Source: a marine actinobacterium MedAcidi-G3 (lineage in GTDB: Bacteria > Actinomycetota > Acidimicrobiia > Acidimicrobiales > Poriferisodalaceae). Taken from it: 64,000 nt of DNA. Numbering within the stretch: position 1 is the first letter of the stretch; each line of letters opens with the position of its first letter. Of this stretch, positions 16,591 to 25,567 are shown one piece after another. A program made the translations under genes and the position numbers. The notes below the pieces were generated by a model that was given only the letters and a program-made list of their open reading frames with translations, had not been told where the DNA came from and searched no databases. Where the stretch lies: NCBI GenBank assembly GCA_000817105.1, contig JUEP01000007.1:1-64000 (forward strand), given 5' to 3'.

Positions 16591-17757
16591 GTGGTGCAGG
16601 TTCCCAATCTCGAAGATATTAAACTCGTGGCGAAAAATGCTGGACTAGATGACCTATCGGTAACCGGAGTTGAACCGCTAAAAGAAGCTCGTCTTGCGAT
16701 TGAAGATCGAAAACGTCAGGGTCTTCATGCCGGGATGCACTTCACATACGGCAACCCGGAGCGGGCGACGGACCCCTCACAGCTGTTCGAAGGAGCGCAA
16801 AGCGTTTTAGTTGCGTTACGGAGCTACAAATCTGCTTCCGTTGAGGGCTTTGACCTTCGTTCGCCGGAGACGGAAATTAGTGTTGACGGTCCTGAAGGAT
16901 CGGTCGCTTCCTATGTCTGTTCTGACGAATATGGAATGCTCCGTCAGGGATTGATGAAGGTTGTTAGCTATCTGGAAAGCTTTGGAGCGCGCGCCGAGGT
17001 AGTGATGGACGACAACCGGCTTGCTGATCGAGCTATTGCGGCTAAAGCTGGCCTTGGTTGGTTAGGAAGAAACACGATGTTGCTGCACCCAGATCTGGGC
17101 TCTTGGACAGTGATTGGCTCAGTCGTGACCGATATAGCCTTTAAGCAAGAAGTAGAGAAGGTACCCGACGGTTGCGGTACTTGCCGGCGTTGCAGTGTTG
17201 ACTGTCCTACGGGAGCTATTGACGAGTTTGGCGTTCTGGATGCCAATAGATGTTTGGCCTGGCTGCTACAAGCCAAAGGAATTTTTCCCAGGCAATATCG
17301 AACGGCGCTTGGTGATCGACTTTACGGTTGCGACGACTGCCAAGTTCTCTGCCCTGTGAACGACACGGCGATAGAGGGTGCAAGGGCGGCAGTGCCCAGA
17401 GAGGCCAAGGTCGATATCGTCGCTCTGCTTCATAGCTCTGATGACGAGCTCATGAATCAATATGGGCACTGGTATATCCCGAGGAGGCGACCTGAGTATT
17501 TGAGAAGAAATGCTTTAGTCGTTCTGGGAAATAGTCAGAGCGGAGATGACCCAGAAGTAGAGCGGGTATTGGCGAATTGTCTGGCATCTACTCACGCGCT
17601 GGTTCGTAGTCATGCAGTGTGGGCGGCTCTTCGTTTGGGCAAGAGGCATCTCATCGGGCCTGACGAAATGAGGTCACTGACGGAGAATGACCCTGAAGGC
17701 CTTGTTCGAACCGAACTAGAAGAATGGGGAATATTGGCGGACCCGGTCAGCTCATGA
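16591..17757 (+). CDS. queG: Epoxyqueuosine reductase
   Basis: Last step of queuosine synthesis in tRNA: reduces epoxyqueuosine using a cobalamin cofactor and two [4Fe-4S] clusters. The N-terminal cobalamin domain includes ERATDPSQLFEGAQSVLV and NTMLLHPDLGSW. The ferredoxin part carries CGTCRRCSVDCPTGAI and CDDCQVLCP, eight cysteines in all. A C-terminal HEAT-like helical region contacts tRNA. Start: two consecutive GTG codons at 16591/16594 follow a GGAAG; the frame is open to TTG 16555. The stop overlaps the glycosyltransferase ATG (ATGA). No other queuosine gene is in the window. Confidence 0.92.
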   Translation: MVQVPNLEDIKLVAKNAGLDDLSVTGVEPLKEARLAIEDRKRQGLHAGMHFTYGNPERATDPSQLFEGAQSVLVALRSYKSASVEGFDLRSPETEISVDGPEGSVASYVCSDEYGMLRQGLMKVVSYLESFGARAEVVMDDNRLADRAIAAKAGLGWLGRNTMLLHPDLGSWTVIGSVVTDIAFKQEVEKVPDGCGTCRRCSVDCPTGAIDEFGVLDANRCLAWLLQAKGIFPRQYRTALGDRLYGCDDCQVLCPVNDTAIEGARAAVPREAKVDIVALLHSSDDELMNQYGHWYIPRRRPEYLRRNALVVLGNSQSGDDPEVERVLANCLASTHALVRSHAVWAALRLGKRHLIGPDEMRSLTENDPEGLVRTELEEWGILADPVSS

Positions 17758-18866
17758 AAAAACACCTTCTCGTAACGAACGACTATCCCCCTAAGGTCGG
17801 GGGGATTCAGAACTACCTATGGGAATTATGGCGTCGATTGCCTGCTGACAAGGTCACTGTTCTGACTCCGAATCACCGGGATGCTGCGGAGTTTGACCAA
17901 GCGCAAAAACATCGGGTCGTCAGAGATGAGCGGAAAGTCTTTCTACCAACTCGAAAGCTTGCTAATGAGATTAGAAGTTTAGCGAATGAGGTAGAAGCGG
18001 AATTGGTAGTGATTGACCCCGCGCTTCCGTTGGGTCACTTAGCTCTAGGGTTGGGCATTCCTTATGCCGTTGTTGCTCACGGGGCTGAAATAACAGTTCC
18101 GGGACGACTTCCGGGAGCTCGATTCTTGCTGGGCCGGGTGCTGAGAGGCGCCGAGTTTGTCGTGACGGCCGGTGGGTACCCAGCGAATGAAGCGTCTAGA
18201 GCGGCTGGCCGGATATTGCAAACGATCGAAATTCCTCCTGGTGTTGATCAAAACCGGTTTTTGCCGCGTGAACGCGCTGAACAATTGAGAAACAGGAAAG
18301 ATTTCGGGCTCACCGAAGCTCCACTGGTTGTCGGTGTGAGCCGCCTCGTTCCTAGAAAGGGGTTCGATCGAACCATCGAAGCCGTAGCATCCCTTCGAGA
18401 TTTGATACCGGGAATACAGCTGGCGATAGCTGGCACAGGCAGGGACAGCAAGCGACTAGAGCGCATATCTCAAAGACTGAACTTCCCCGTCCATTTATTA
18501 GGTCGCGTATCTGAGTCTGAGCTACCGACAATTTTTGCTATGGGTGATGTGTTCGTGATGCCATGTCGCAATAGGTGGGCGGGTCTAGAGCAAGAGGGTT
18601 TCGGGATAGTTTTTACAGAAGCAGCTGCTTCAGGTGTTCCTCAGGTTGCTGGCCGTTCCGGTGGTGCTCACGAAGCTGTTGTTGATGGAGTTACGGGAAT
18701 TGTTGTGGACGAGCCAAGTCAAGCAAATGCAGTCGCCGACGCGATCCTTTCGATTCTTCAGAACCCTGAGCAGGCTAGAGAGATGTCTGAAGAAGGGAGA
18801 AAGAGATCCGTCGATTTACTTTCTTATGATCTTTTGGCTGAACGCCTGATGAAGGCTCTCACATGA
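17754..18866 (+). CDS. Glycosyltransferase family 4, PimB-like mannosyltransferase
   Basis: 370 residues with the GT-B fold. The N-terminal domain starts HLLVTNDYPPKVGGIQ, as in PimB', the GDP-mannose-dependent phosphatidylinositol-monomannoside mannosyltransferase. The nucleotide-sugar domain has VSRLVPRKGFD and the EX7E motif in EGFGIVFTEAAASG. It starts at ATG 17754, overlapping the queG stop. A role in phosphatidylinositol mannoside or another mannolipid fits the actinobacterial setting, but related GT4 enzymes use other sugars. From memory, mycobacteria have pimB' near the same trpD, exonuclease and SRPBCC genes, which supports the assignment. Confidence 0.85.
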   Translation: MKKHLLVTNDYPPKVGGIQNYLWELWRRLPADKVTVLTPNHRDAAEFDQAQKHRVVRDERKVFLPTRKLANEIRSLANEVEAELVVIDPALPLGHLALGLGIPYAVVAHGAEITVPGRLPGARFLLGRVLRGAEFVVTAGGYPANEASRAAGRILQTIEIPPGVDQNRFLPRERAEQLRNRKDFGLTEAPLVVGVSRLVPRKGFDRTIEAVASLRDLIPGIQLAIAGTGRDSKRLERISQRLNFPVHLLGRVSESELPTIFAMGDVFVMPCRNRWAGLEQEGFGIVFTEAAASGVPQVAGRSGGAHEAVVDGVTGIVVDEPSQANAVADAILSILQNPEQAREMSEEGRKRSVDLLSYDLLAERLMKALT

Positions 18867-19318
18867 GTAAGGACTTGGTTCGGGATGGCGGTAACCCAGG
18901 GCAGTATTTGCTGCGTTTGGCCTGGCTCTCGACAATCCTCCTAGCGATAGTCGCTGCCTTAGGGCTCGCGGCCTCTGAAGACTTTCTCCCGTTTGTAGTA
19001 GCTGTTTCGTCTTCGATGTTTCTCTTAGGTTCCTTCTTGTTGTTGCTTGGCTTGCTCTACGGGCTGCGACGTAGCCGAGCTGAAATAGTCACAGTTGCTG
19101 GATTGTTTTTGCTTCAAGGCAGTGCCCCGTCAATGGTCAGGCGAGTCTTTGCTTGGTCGATAGCGTTTCAATTTGCGATCGCGTTTAGTGCGGCAGCGGT
19201 AGAGCCCTATACCGAAATTGCATTCACGATTTTGGCACCGATGCTGCCCTTAGGCTCAGCAGCTCTATGGTCAGCCCAGCACGGATTCTTCGTTCAACGT
19301 GGTAGCGGCCCCGCTTAG
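18863..19318 (+). CDS. Four-segment membrane protein of unknown function
   Basis: 151 residues with hydrophobic segments near 18-36, 43-68, 92-110 and 118-135. No catalytic motif is visible. It starts within the glycosyltransferase stop (ATGA overlap), so it is translationally coupled to that gene and may support lipid glycosylation. That inference rests only on position. Conserved membrane proteins of this size are common next to actinobacterial pimB-like genes, but I cannot name the family. Confidence 0.7.
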   Translation: MSKDLVRDGGNPGQYLLRLAWLSTILLAIVAALGLAASEDFLPFVVAVSSSMFLLGSFLLLLGLLYGLRRSRAEIVTVAGLFLLQGSAPSMVRRVFAWSIAFQFAIAFSAAAVEPYTEIAFTILAPMLPLGSAALWSAQHGFFVQRGSGPA

Positions 19319-19360
19319 CACTCGACGCGTGGCACAATGAGAGGATCGTTGGGTTAGGAA

Positions 19361-19810
19361 ATGCTGATGATCGACAAATTAAAAGTTTCTCGTGTCGTCA
19401 ATGCTGATGCTTCAAAGTGTCACGCCTTAGTAGCGGACGTTGAAAGTTACGCCTCTTGGGTCAGTGACCTTCGCGAGGTGTCGGTGGACGCTCGAGATGA
19501 AGAAGGACGGGCGACCGAGGCAACGTTTCGAGTGGTAGCTATGGGAAGAAGCGCAACTTACTCACTTCTGTATGACTACTCAGATTCACCAAAGCTCATT
19601 AGATGGGAGCTGGCGAGCGGCGACATTATTAAGCGCCTCGATGGTAGTTACACATTTGACGGGGTGGTTGATGATTCGAACCAGACTGAAGTTACATATG
19701 AGTTGGCTATTGAACTAGCAATACCATTACCGGGATTCGTCAAGAGAAGAGCTGAAGGGCGAATTGGGCACGCCGCGCTCGACGACTTCCAATCCGAAGT
19801 AGAAAAGTAG
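19361..19810 (+). CDS. SRPBCC (START-like) family protein
   Basis: 149 residues with the helix-grip pattern of the polyketide cyclase/START-like superfamily: KVSRVVNADASKCHALVADV at the N-terminus, YASWVSDLREVSV, and a long C-terminal helix (GHAALDDFQSEVEK). These proteins bind a hydrophobic ligand; a lipid or quinone is possible. It lies after the PimB-like and membrane-protein genes with its own 42-base leader. Mycobacteria carry a similar protein (Rv2185c, from memory) close to pimB'. An ATG with GGAA upstream is taken as the start. Confidence 0.85.
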   Translation: MLMIDKLKVSRVVNADASKCHALVADVESYASWVSDLREVSVDARDEEGRATEATFRVVAMGRSATYSLLYDYSDSPKLIRWELASGDIIKRLDGSYTFDGVVDDSNQTEVTYELAIELAIPLPGFVKRRAEGRIGHAALDDFQSEVEK

Positions 19811-19884
19811 TGAGAACTGTCAGGAGCTGAGTTCTCTGATAGTTGTTTCAAATAACGCTCGTACTTTATGTACCCTCAAGGTCT

Positions 19885-21060
19885 GTGGAGTTCCGACGCA
19901 TAAGTAATTTGCCGCCCTATGTCTTTACGATTATCGATTCGTTAAAAGTCGAGCGAAGAAGACAAGGTGCAGACGTAATTGACTTGGGGTTTGGAAATCC
20001 AGATATCCCTTCTCCAGCTACCGCTGTGACGAAACTGAGCGAAGCAGCCGAGAACGATCGTAATCATCGATACTCGGCGAGTCGTGGAATCCCGAAGCTC
20101 CGCGAAGCGGTCGCAGCCTTGTACCAACGGCAGTGGGGAGTTTCATTAGACCCGGAGTCAGAAATAATCAACACGATTGGGGCGAAAGAGGGTTTCTCGC
20201 ACCTGATGTGGACTCTGCTTGCGCCCGGGGATGCTTGCCTAGTACCGGCACCCTCATATCCGATTCATATTTTTGGACCGCTGTTTACTGGTGCAAATGT
20301 TCGCGAGGTACCGTTAACTACGGGCGAGGATTTCTTCGACTCGCTAGTCGAGAGATTTGAATATTCGTGGCCCCGACCTCGGGTTATAGTGTTGTCTTTT
20401 CCACATAATCCGACGACCACATGCGTGGACCTATCTTTTATGCAACGACTAGTTGACTTCGCTCGGGAACGTGAAGTCGTTTTAGTGCATGACTTTGCCT
20501 ACGCCGACCTTGGTTTCGATGGTTATCGACCCCCTTCGATAATGCAAGCTGAAGGAGCTAAAGAAGTAGCGGTGGAGTTTTACAGCCTTACTAAATCTTT
20601 CTCCATGGCGGGTTGGAGAGTCGCCTTCTGTGTGGGTAATAGCGAAGTGGTGGGAGCTCTCGCCAAGCTCAAGAGTTATCTTGATTATGGGACTTTTCAA
20701 CCGATCCAGATTGCGGCAACTGTCGTAATGAATGAGGAACTTGATTACCCGAGAGAAGTAAACGAGATATACCAATCTCGACGCGACAGTCTCATCCGTG
20801 GTCTTTCGCGCATTGGGTGGGAGATCGAGCCACCCAAAGGAACGATGTTCGTCTGGGCACCGATTCCAGAGCCTTATCGTGAAATGGGCTCAGTCGGCTT
20901 CTGTAAGCATCTTGTTGAAGAAACCAACGTGGCTTTGTCACCTGGCGTTGGTTTTGGGCCGGGTGGTGAAGGGCACGTTCGGTTCGCACTGGTCGAAAAT
21001 GAGCATCGTATTCGGCAAGCCGTAACCCAATTAGGTACCGGTTTGGAGCGTCTCTGTTGA
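19885..21060 (+). CDS. PLP-dependent class I/II aminotransferase (AlaC or LL-DAP aminotransferase-like)
   Basis: Fold-type I aminotransferase, 391 residues from GTG 19885; the frame is open to TTG 19843. Landmarks are VIDLGFGNPDIPSP, HRYSASRGIPKLREA, the PNPTG-like turn in FPHNPTT, HDFAYADL, and the PLP lysine in SLTKSFSMAGWR, then VRFALVENEHRIRQA. The sequence is closest to alanine transaminase AlaC and the LL-diaminopimelate aminotransferase group; both use glutamate or 2-oxoglutarate. Alanine synthesis is the more cautious guess. The gene stands between the SRPBCC gene and convergent glpK, only 8 bases from the latter. Confidence 0.88.
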   Translation: MEFRRISNLPPYVFTIIDSLKVERRRQGADVIDLGFGNPDIPSPATAVTKLSEAAENDRNHRYSASRGIPKLREAVAALYQRQWGVSLDPESEIINTIGAKEGFSHLMWTLLAPGDACLVPAPSYPIHIFGPLFTGANVREVPLTTGEDFFDSLVERFEYSWPRPRVIVLSFPHNPTTTCVDLSFMQRLVDFAREREVVLVHDFAYADLGFDGYRPPSIMQAEGAKEVAVEFYSLTKSFSMAGWRVAFCVGNSEVVGALAKLKSYLDYGTFQPIQIAATVVMNEELDYPREVNEIYQSRRDSLIRGLSRIGWEIEPPKGTMFVWAPIPEPYREMGSVGFCKHLVEETNVALSPGVGFGPGGEGHVRFALVENEHRIRQAVTQLGTGLERLC

Positions 21061-21068
21061 AGTAGGGA

Positions 21069-22541
21069 TCAATCCAATGCCCAGTTTCGTGATCTCTCGA
21101 CTGCTCTTCGCCAATTGCGGTGCGAAGCGTCACAAGCAACTCTGTTATCTCTAGGATCGAATGCTTTGTCTAGCTGCCAAGCAGCACTGATCTCTTCTGG
21201 TTTGTTCCAGACCCCTTCAGCGAGTCCGGCAAGCATTGCCGCTCCTAAGGCAGTTGTTTCGGTAATGACTGGGCGAGCTACTCGAACGCCTAATTGATCG
21301 GCTTGAATTTGGAGTAGTAAATCCATAACAGCGGCTCCGCCGTCAACACGCATTTCGTGGACAGGTGTGCCTCCGGCTTTGGACATAGCTTCCACAACGT
21401 CTCTAGTCTGAAAAGCAATAGATTCAACTACAGCTCGCGCCAGATGGCCTCGTCCTGTTCCTCCTGTTAAGCCCATGATGGTGCCGCGAGCGCGAGAATC
21501 CCACCAAGGACTTCCCAAACCGGCGAAAGCTGGTACGAAGAAAACATCTCCCGTGTCTTCGACTGAAGCTGCAAGATCGCTAATCTCTGACGCTTCCTTG
21601 ATTATTCCTAACCCGTCGCGTAGCCACTGGATTGCCGCTCCGGTAACAAAGACCGATCCTTCTAACGCGTAAGTTGGCCCATTTCCTAAATCCCATGCCA
21701 CCGTGGTCAGTAAACCTTCAACGGGCTGGGGGCAATCGGTTCCTGCGTTCATGAGGATGAAAGATCCGGTTCCATAAGTATTTTTAGTCATACCGGGTTC
21801 AAGGCAGGCTTGGCCAAATAATGCGGACTGTTGATCGCCGGCAACACCGCTGATTGGGATATCAGCGCCCAGAGCGGTCGTTTGAGCGGTGAGGCCGAAG
21901 CTTCCCGAAGAGGGAAGCACTTCAGGCAAGCTTGACTCGGGAACGCCGAACAGTTGACAAAGTTCCGGTGACCAAGATCCATCGTGAATGTCGTAAAGGA
22001 GAGTTCTTGATGCATTACTCACGTCGGTTGCATAACTTGCGCCACCGGTTAACTTCCAAATGATCCAACTATCGATGGTCCCAAATGCTAGATCTGGGCT
22101 TAGTTCTACCATCCCGTTTTTGAGCAGCCATTCAATTTTTGTTCCGGAGAAATAGGGATCAATGACTAAGCCTGTTGCCTGGCGAATCTGATCAAGGTAT
22201 CCGTTTTCTAATAACTCATCGCATCGACTAGAAGTTCGTCGGTCCTGCCAAACAACGGCATTGCAAATAGGTTCGCCCGACCTGAGGCTCCAAGCCAGCA
22301 CTGTTTCGCGTTGGTTGGTTATGCCGATTGCAGCGACTGGGTCGTAAATTAAACCTTTGAGTTCGGTGAGGGTTGATTGGACTGACTCCCAAATCTCATT
22401 CGGGTCATGTTCGACCCAGCCCGGGCGCGGAAAGTACTGCTTGAACTCTTTATATGAAAGGGCAACCTGTTGGCCTTGCTCATCGATAGCGAAGGACCTA
22501 ACACCGGTTGTTCCTGCGTCTATGGAAACCACTATGGCCAT
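21069..22541 (-). CDS. glpK: Glycerol kinase
   Basis: 490 residues of the FGGY family, typical length. It phosphorylates glycerol to glycerol 3-phosphate. Motifs are the N-terminal phosphate loop DAGTTGVRSF, GITNQRET, WQDRRT, the GDQQSALFGQ signature, GTGSFILMN and the C-terminal RVDGGAAVMD. No glpF or glpD is adjacent, so it is a lone kinase gene. It converges on the aminotransferase gene and is divergent from trkA with an 87-base gap that must hold both promoters. Confidence 0.95.
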   Translation of the reverse strand: MAIVVSIDAGTTGVRSFAIDEQGQQVALSYKEFKQYFPRPGWVEHDPNEIWESVQSTLTELKGLIYDPVAAIGITNQRETVLAWSLRSGEPICNAVVWQDRRTSSRCDELLENGYLDQIRQATGLVIDPYFSGTKIEWLLKNGMVELSPDLAFGTIDSWIIWKLTGGASYATDVSNASRTLLYDIHDGSWSPELCQLFGVPESSLPEVLPSSGSFGLTAQTTALGADIPISGVAGDQQSALFGQACLEPGMTKNTYGTGSFILMNAGTDCPQPVEGLLTTVAWDLGNGPTYALEGSVFVTGAAIQWLRDGLGIIKEASEISDLAASVEDTGDVFFVPAFAGLGSPWWDSRARGTIMGLTGGTGRGHLARAVVESIAFQTRDVVEAMSKAGGTPVHEMRVDGGAAVMDLLLQIQADQLGVRVARPVITETTALGAAMLAGLAEGVWNKPEEISAAWQLDKAFDPRDNRVACDASHRNWRRAVERSRNWALD

Positions 22542-22628
22542 GATGACAACTTATCGTTTGCGAGTCTCTTGTAATTAGGTAGGAGCGACAGGTTCTAACT
22601 CCTTGCCTAGGGCGGTACCGTTGGGGCG

Positions 22629-23981
22629 GTGAGAATCCTCATAGTTGGCGCTGGAGAAGTCGGTAGTTACGTAGCTGCACGGCTATCCCGCGAGGGTAAC
22701 GATGTGGTGGTTGTCGACGAGTTGAGGGACCCGTTAACCAAGATCGAAAGAGACAACGATATTCTGACCGTGGTTGGAGATGCGACTAATCCAAGCACGC
22801 TCCATGAAGCCGAAGTCGAAAAAGCCGAAGTTCTGGTTGCTGTTACCCAGAGCTACAAAACGAATCTCCTCGTTTGTCTTCAAGCGCGACAAGCTCGCGG
22901 CGAAGAACCGCTATCTACTATCGCGCGAATCGATGACCGGGAGCTACGAGGTCCAGCTGGCCGAAAAATTCGAGAGGCAATGGGAGTTGACCTAGTTCTT
23001 GATCCGGACGAGCAAACCGCTGCAGCAATTCAGGAGTTGTTGCTCTATCAAGGAGCCAGAAACTTATTTGAGATGGCCGGGGGAGAGGTGCTCCTTGTTG
23101 GTGCCCGGCTTTCTGAAAGCGCGCCTGTTGTGGGTCGGTCGGTGCGTGAAGTTGGCACGGCATATGAACCCGAATGGGATTTCATCTTCGGAGAGATAAT
23201 TCGAGATGGAGAAAGTCACGTGGTTCGCGAAGATATGGTTCTTCAAGCACAAGATTTACTTCGAGTGATCTGTCGCCGTAAGGGCCGCCGCGAGTTGATG
23301 TCTCTGCTGGGGCTTCAAAGAACGGAAGTAAAGAGAGTCATGTTGTTGGGTGGTGGGCGCACTGCTGAACTCCTAGCTCAGCGACTTCAAGACAGAGGTG
23401 TGGAAGTCGCGATTGTTGAGCTGAACAAGCAGCGGTGCGAAGCCTTGGCGGAGAAATTACCCGGGTGTCTTGTTTTCGAGGGAGATATTACTGACACGGA
23501 TCTGCTCTCCTCAGAACGTGTTGGGGATTTTGATGCAGTAGTAGCATCCACGGGCCAAGACGATGCCAATGTTCTTGCATGCCTGTATGCGAAATCTATG
23601 GGTGCTCCAGAAACTATTGCTGTCGTTCACAGACTGAGCTTGCTGCCTCTCTTGGAGCAAGTGGGTATTGATGCGGCCCTGTCGCCCCGAACGGCCAGTG
23701 CAAATAGTGTGTTGAGGTATGTGCGCGGTGATGTAGCAGCTGTAGCGACATTCTTGGAAGGCGACGTTGAAGTAGTCGAATTCGAAGTTGCACCTGATGC
23801 GCCTGCCGACGGTTCGGCAGTAAAGGATCTTGGGGTGTCCGGGAATGTTTTGCTTGCCGCGATCGTTCGCGATGGGAATGCCCACATAGCTCGAGGTCGC
23901 AGTGTTTTAAGAGCTCGAGACCATGTGATTGTTTTTGCGAAGCCCCATTTAGTGGATGAGGTGAAGCAGGCATTCGGGTGA
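22629..23981 (+). CDS. trkA: Trk potassium uptake regulatory subunit TrkA
   Basis: 450 residues in two RCK halves. Each has an NAD-binding Rossmann part (ILIVGAGEVGSYVA near residue 3; VMLLGGGRTAELLAQ near 238) and a TrkA-C part (about 145-220 and 370-450). It gates the TrkH pore at the cytoplasmic face in response to nucleotides. The GTG start follows a G-rich site. Its stop overlaps the first trkH (GTGA), and a second trkH follows, giving a three-gene potassium operon. It is divergent from glpK. Confidence 0.95.
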   Translation: MRILIVGAGEVGSYVAARLSREGNDVVVVDELRDPLTKIERDNDILTVVGDATNPSTLHEAEVEKAEVLVAVTQSYKTNLLVCLQARQARGEEPLSTIARIDDRELRGPAGRKIREAMGVDLVLDPDEQTAAAIQELLLYQGARNLFEMAGGEVLLVGARLSESAPVVGRSVREVGTAYEPEWDFIFGEIIRDGESHVVREDMVLQAQDLLRVICRRKGRRELMSLLGLQRTEVKRVMLLGGGRTAELLAQRLQDRGVEVAIVELNKQRCEALAEKLPGCLVFEGDITDTDLLSSERVGDFDAVVASTGQDDANVLACLYAKSMGAPETIAVVHRLSLLPLLEQVGIDAALSPRTASANSVLRYVRGDVAAVATFLEGDVEVVEFEVAPDAPADGSAVKDLGVSGNVLLAAIVRDGNAHIARGRSVLRARDHVIVFAKPHLVDEVKQAFG

Positions 23982-25567
23982 CCCCTAGGCCTCCTGTGAG
24001 GGCCTCGGCCCCGGCGTTTCTTCAACGCCTGACTTCCAAGATACTGTCGGGATCTGGATCTTTCGTGCAACGGTTATCCAAGGGGAAAATGGAATCTGCT
24101 GTTGGCGTCACCGTCGGGGCGGTATGGGTTCTAAGCGCACCCGTTTTCGTTTTTTGTGCAGCTGTTGATTTCTTGGATCGTGGTCCCGATTGCATTCCGC
24201 TTCTAGTCTCGGGGCTGATAGTCGGGCTCCTAGGCCTGCTGGTAGTTCGGTTGAGCAGCTTTCCTTCGAGTTTGCCTGTCTCTCGGCTATTCGCCTCGGT
24301 AGTTAGTGGTGCGGTAGCTGCACTAATTGCTGTAACTGTTGCCCACCTAGCTACCGATACTTCTATCGCTCTTGATGTTGCATTGGTAGAGGCTGCAGCC
24401 ACTGTCACTGGTACTAATGCGTCGACTCTCAATGCAGACTCCATGTCGCTAGGGGTGACGCTGTTACGAGCGTTAGGGCAGTGGCTGTCGGCTGGTGCGA
24501 TAATCGTGGTCTTGGTGCGGGTGATGCCGCACCTTGGGGTAGGAGGCTTAGACGCTGATGGCGGGGTTGCCACTAGGTCAGCTCGACGACTCGCTCCCCG
24601 GAGCGGTTCCACTATGGCGAGGCTGGTGAGCTTGTATATCGGCTTGACAGTTTTGTGCGCTTTTGCGTACCTCGTGGCTGGGATGCCTTGGATGGACAGT
24701 TGGATTCACTCTTTCACAACGCTTTCCTCGGGCGGATTCTCTACCCGTTCCGGTTCAATCGGTGCCTTTGATTCACCTGCTATTGAATGGGTCGCGATCG
24801 TTGGCATGGTGGTCGCCGGAACGAGTCTCCCCTTAATGTTTAGGGCTCTGCGTCGAGGGGACTTACATCGTTTCGTTCGAAGTGTTGAGTTTCGAACTTA
24901 TATCGGATTGATTTTGATTTCAGTGGTGGCGTGTATTGCGTGGTCCGATACCTGGCCGACGGTAAGTGACTTACGTCACTCTCTCTTTGCTGTCGTTTCG
25001 GCTTTGTCTACCACGGGTTATCTAGCCGGCGACCTGGAATCAGTCTCTTATGGGTCAGAAGCGGTACTTCTTGTTTTGATGGTTGTTGGTGGCATGTCTG
25101 CGTCGGTTGCTGGTGGCTTTAAGGTAATGCGTTTCATGGTTTTAGGGCGGTATATACGTCGTGAACTTCGCCGAAGTATCCACCCTGCTCTAGTTGGGAA
25201 AATTCACTTAGGTCGATCAGTCATCGGGGAAGTCGCGTTATCAAGGATAATCGGCGAGCTTTTCCTGGCGAGTATGACCATCATTCCGATAGCGATGTTG
25301 TTTTCGGCCGATGGATTGGATTTAGAAGCTGCGATTTCATTCGCTGTGTCGTCGTTATCGAACGTGGGATTTGCTTTTGGTCTTGGAGGCCCGGACGGAC
25401 ATCTACAAATGATGGGGGCAGTTGGGCACTTGGCTGCGGCTCTCATGATGTTGGTAGGCAGAGTTTCGATAACTCCGGTTCTAGTGACTCTGGGGGGAGT
25501 TGGTGAGCCGCTTCAACAGAAAGTTCGCCATATGCGTAGAACTGCGACCAGGGAAGTGTTGCGTTGA
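23978..25567 (+). CDS. TrkH-family potassium channel subunit, divergent first pore loop
   Basis: 529 residues with about eight membrane segments and an unusual basic, Ser-rich N-terminal tail of some 40 residues. Pore loops 2, 3 and 4 look usable (TLSSGGFS, SALSTTGY, SSLSNVGFAFG). Pore loop 1 is poor: the typical S-G-F-T-x-T-G-S reads A-A-T-V-T-G-T-N, and the following WLGG motif reads WLSA. It may partner with the second TrkH as a heteromer or act as a non-conducting subunit. The start overlaps the trkA stop and its own stop overlaps the next trkH (TTGA). Confidence 0.87.
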   Translation: MTPRPPVRASAPAFLQRLTSKILSGSGSFVQRLSKGKMESAVGVTVGAVWVLSAPVFVFCAAVDFLDRGPDCIPLLVSGLIVGLLGLLVVRLSSFPSSLPVSRLFASVVSGAVAALIAVTVAHLATDTSIALDVALVEAAATVTGTNASTLNADSMSLGVTLLRALGQWLSAGAIIVVLVRVMPHLGVGGLDADGGVATRSARRLAPRSGSTMARLVSLYIGLTVLCAFAYLVAGMPWMDSWIHSFTTLSSGGFSTRSGSIGAFDSPAIEWVAIVGMVVAGTSLPLMFRALRRGDLHRFVRSVEFRTYIGLILISVVACIAWSDTWPTVSDLRHSLFAVVSALSTTGYLAGDLESVSYGSEAVLLVLMVVGGMSASVAGGFKVMRFMVLGRYIRRELRRSIHPALVGKIHLGRSVIGEVALSRIIGELFLASMTIIPIAMLFSADGLDLEAAISFAVSSLSNVGFAFGLGGPDGHLQMMGAVGHLAAALMMLVGRVSITPVLVTLGGVGEPLQQKVRHMRRTATREVLR

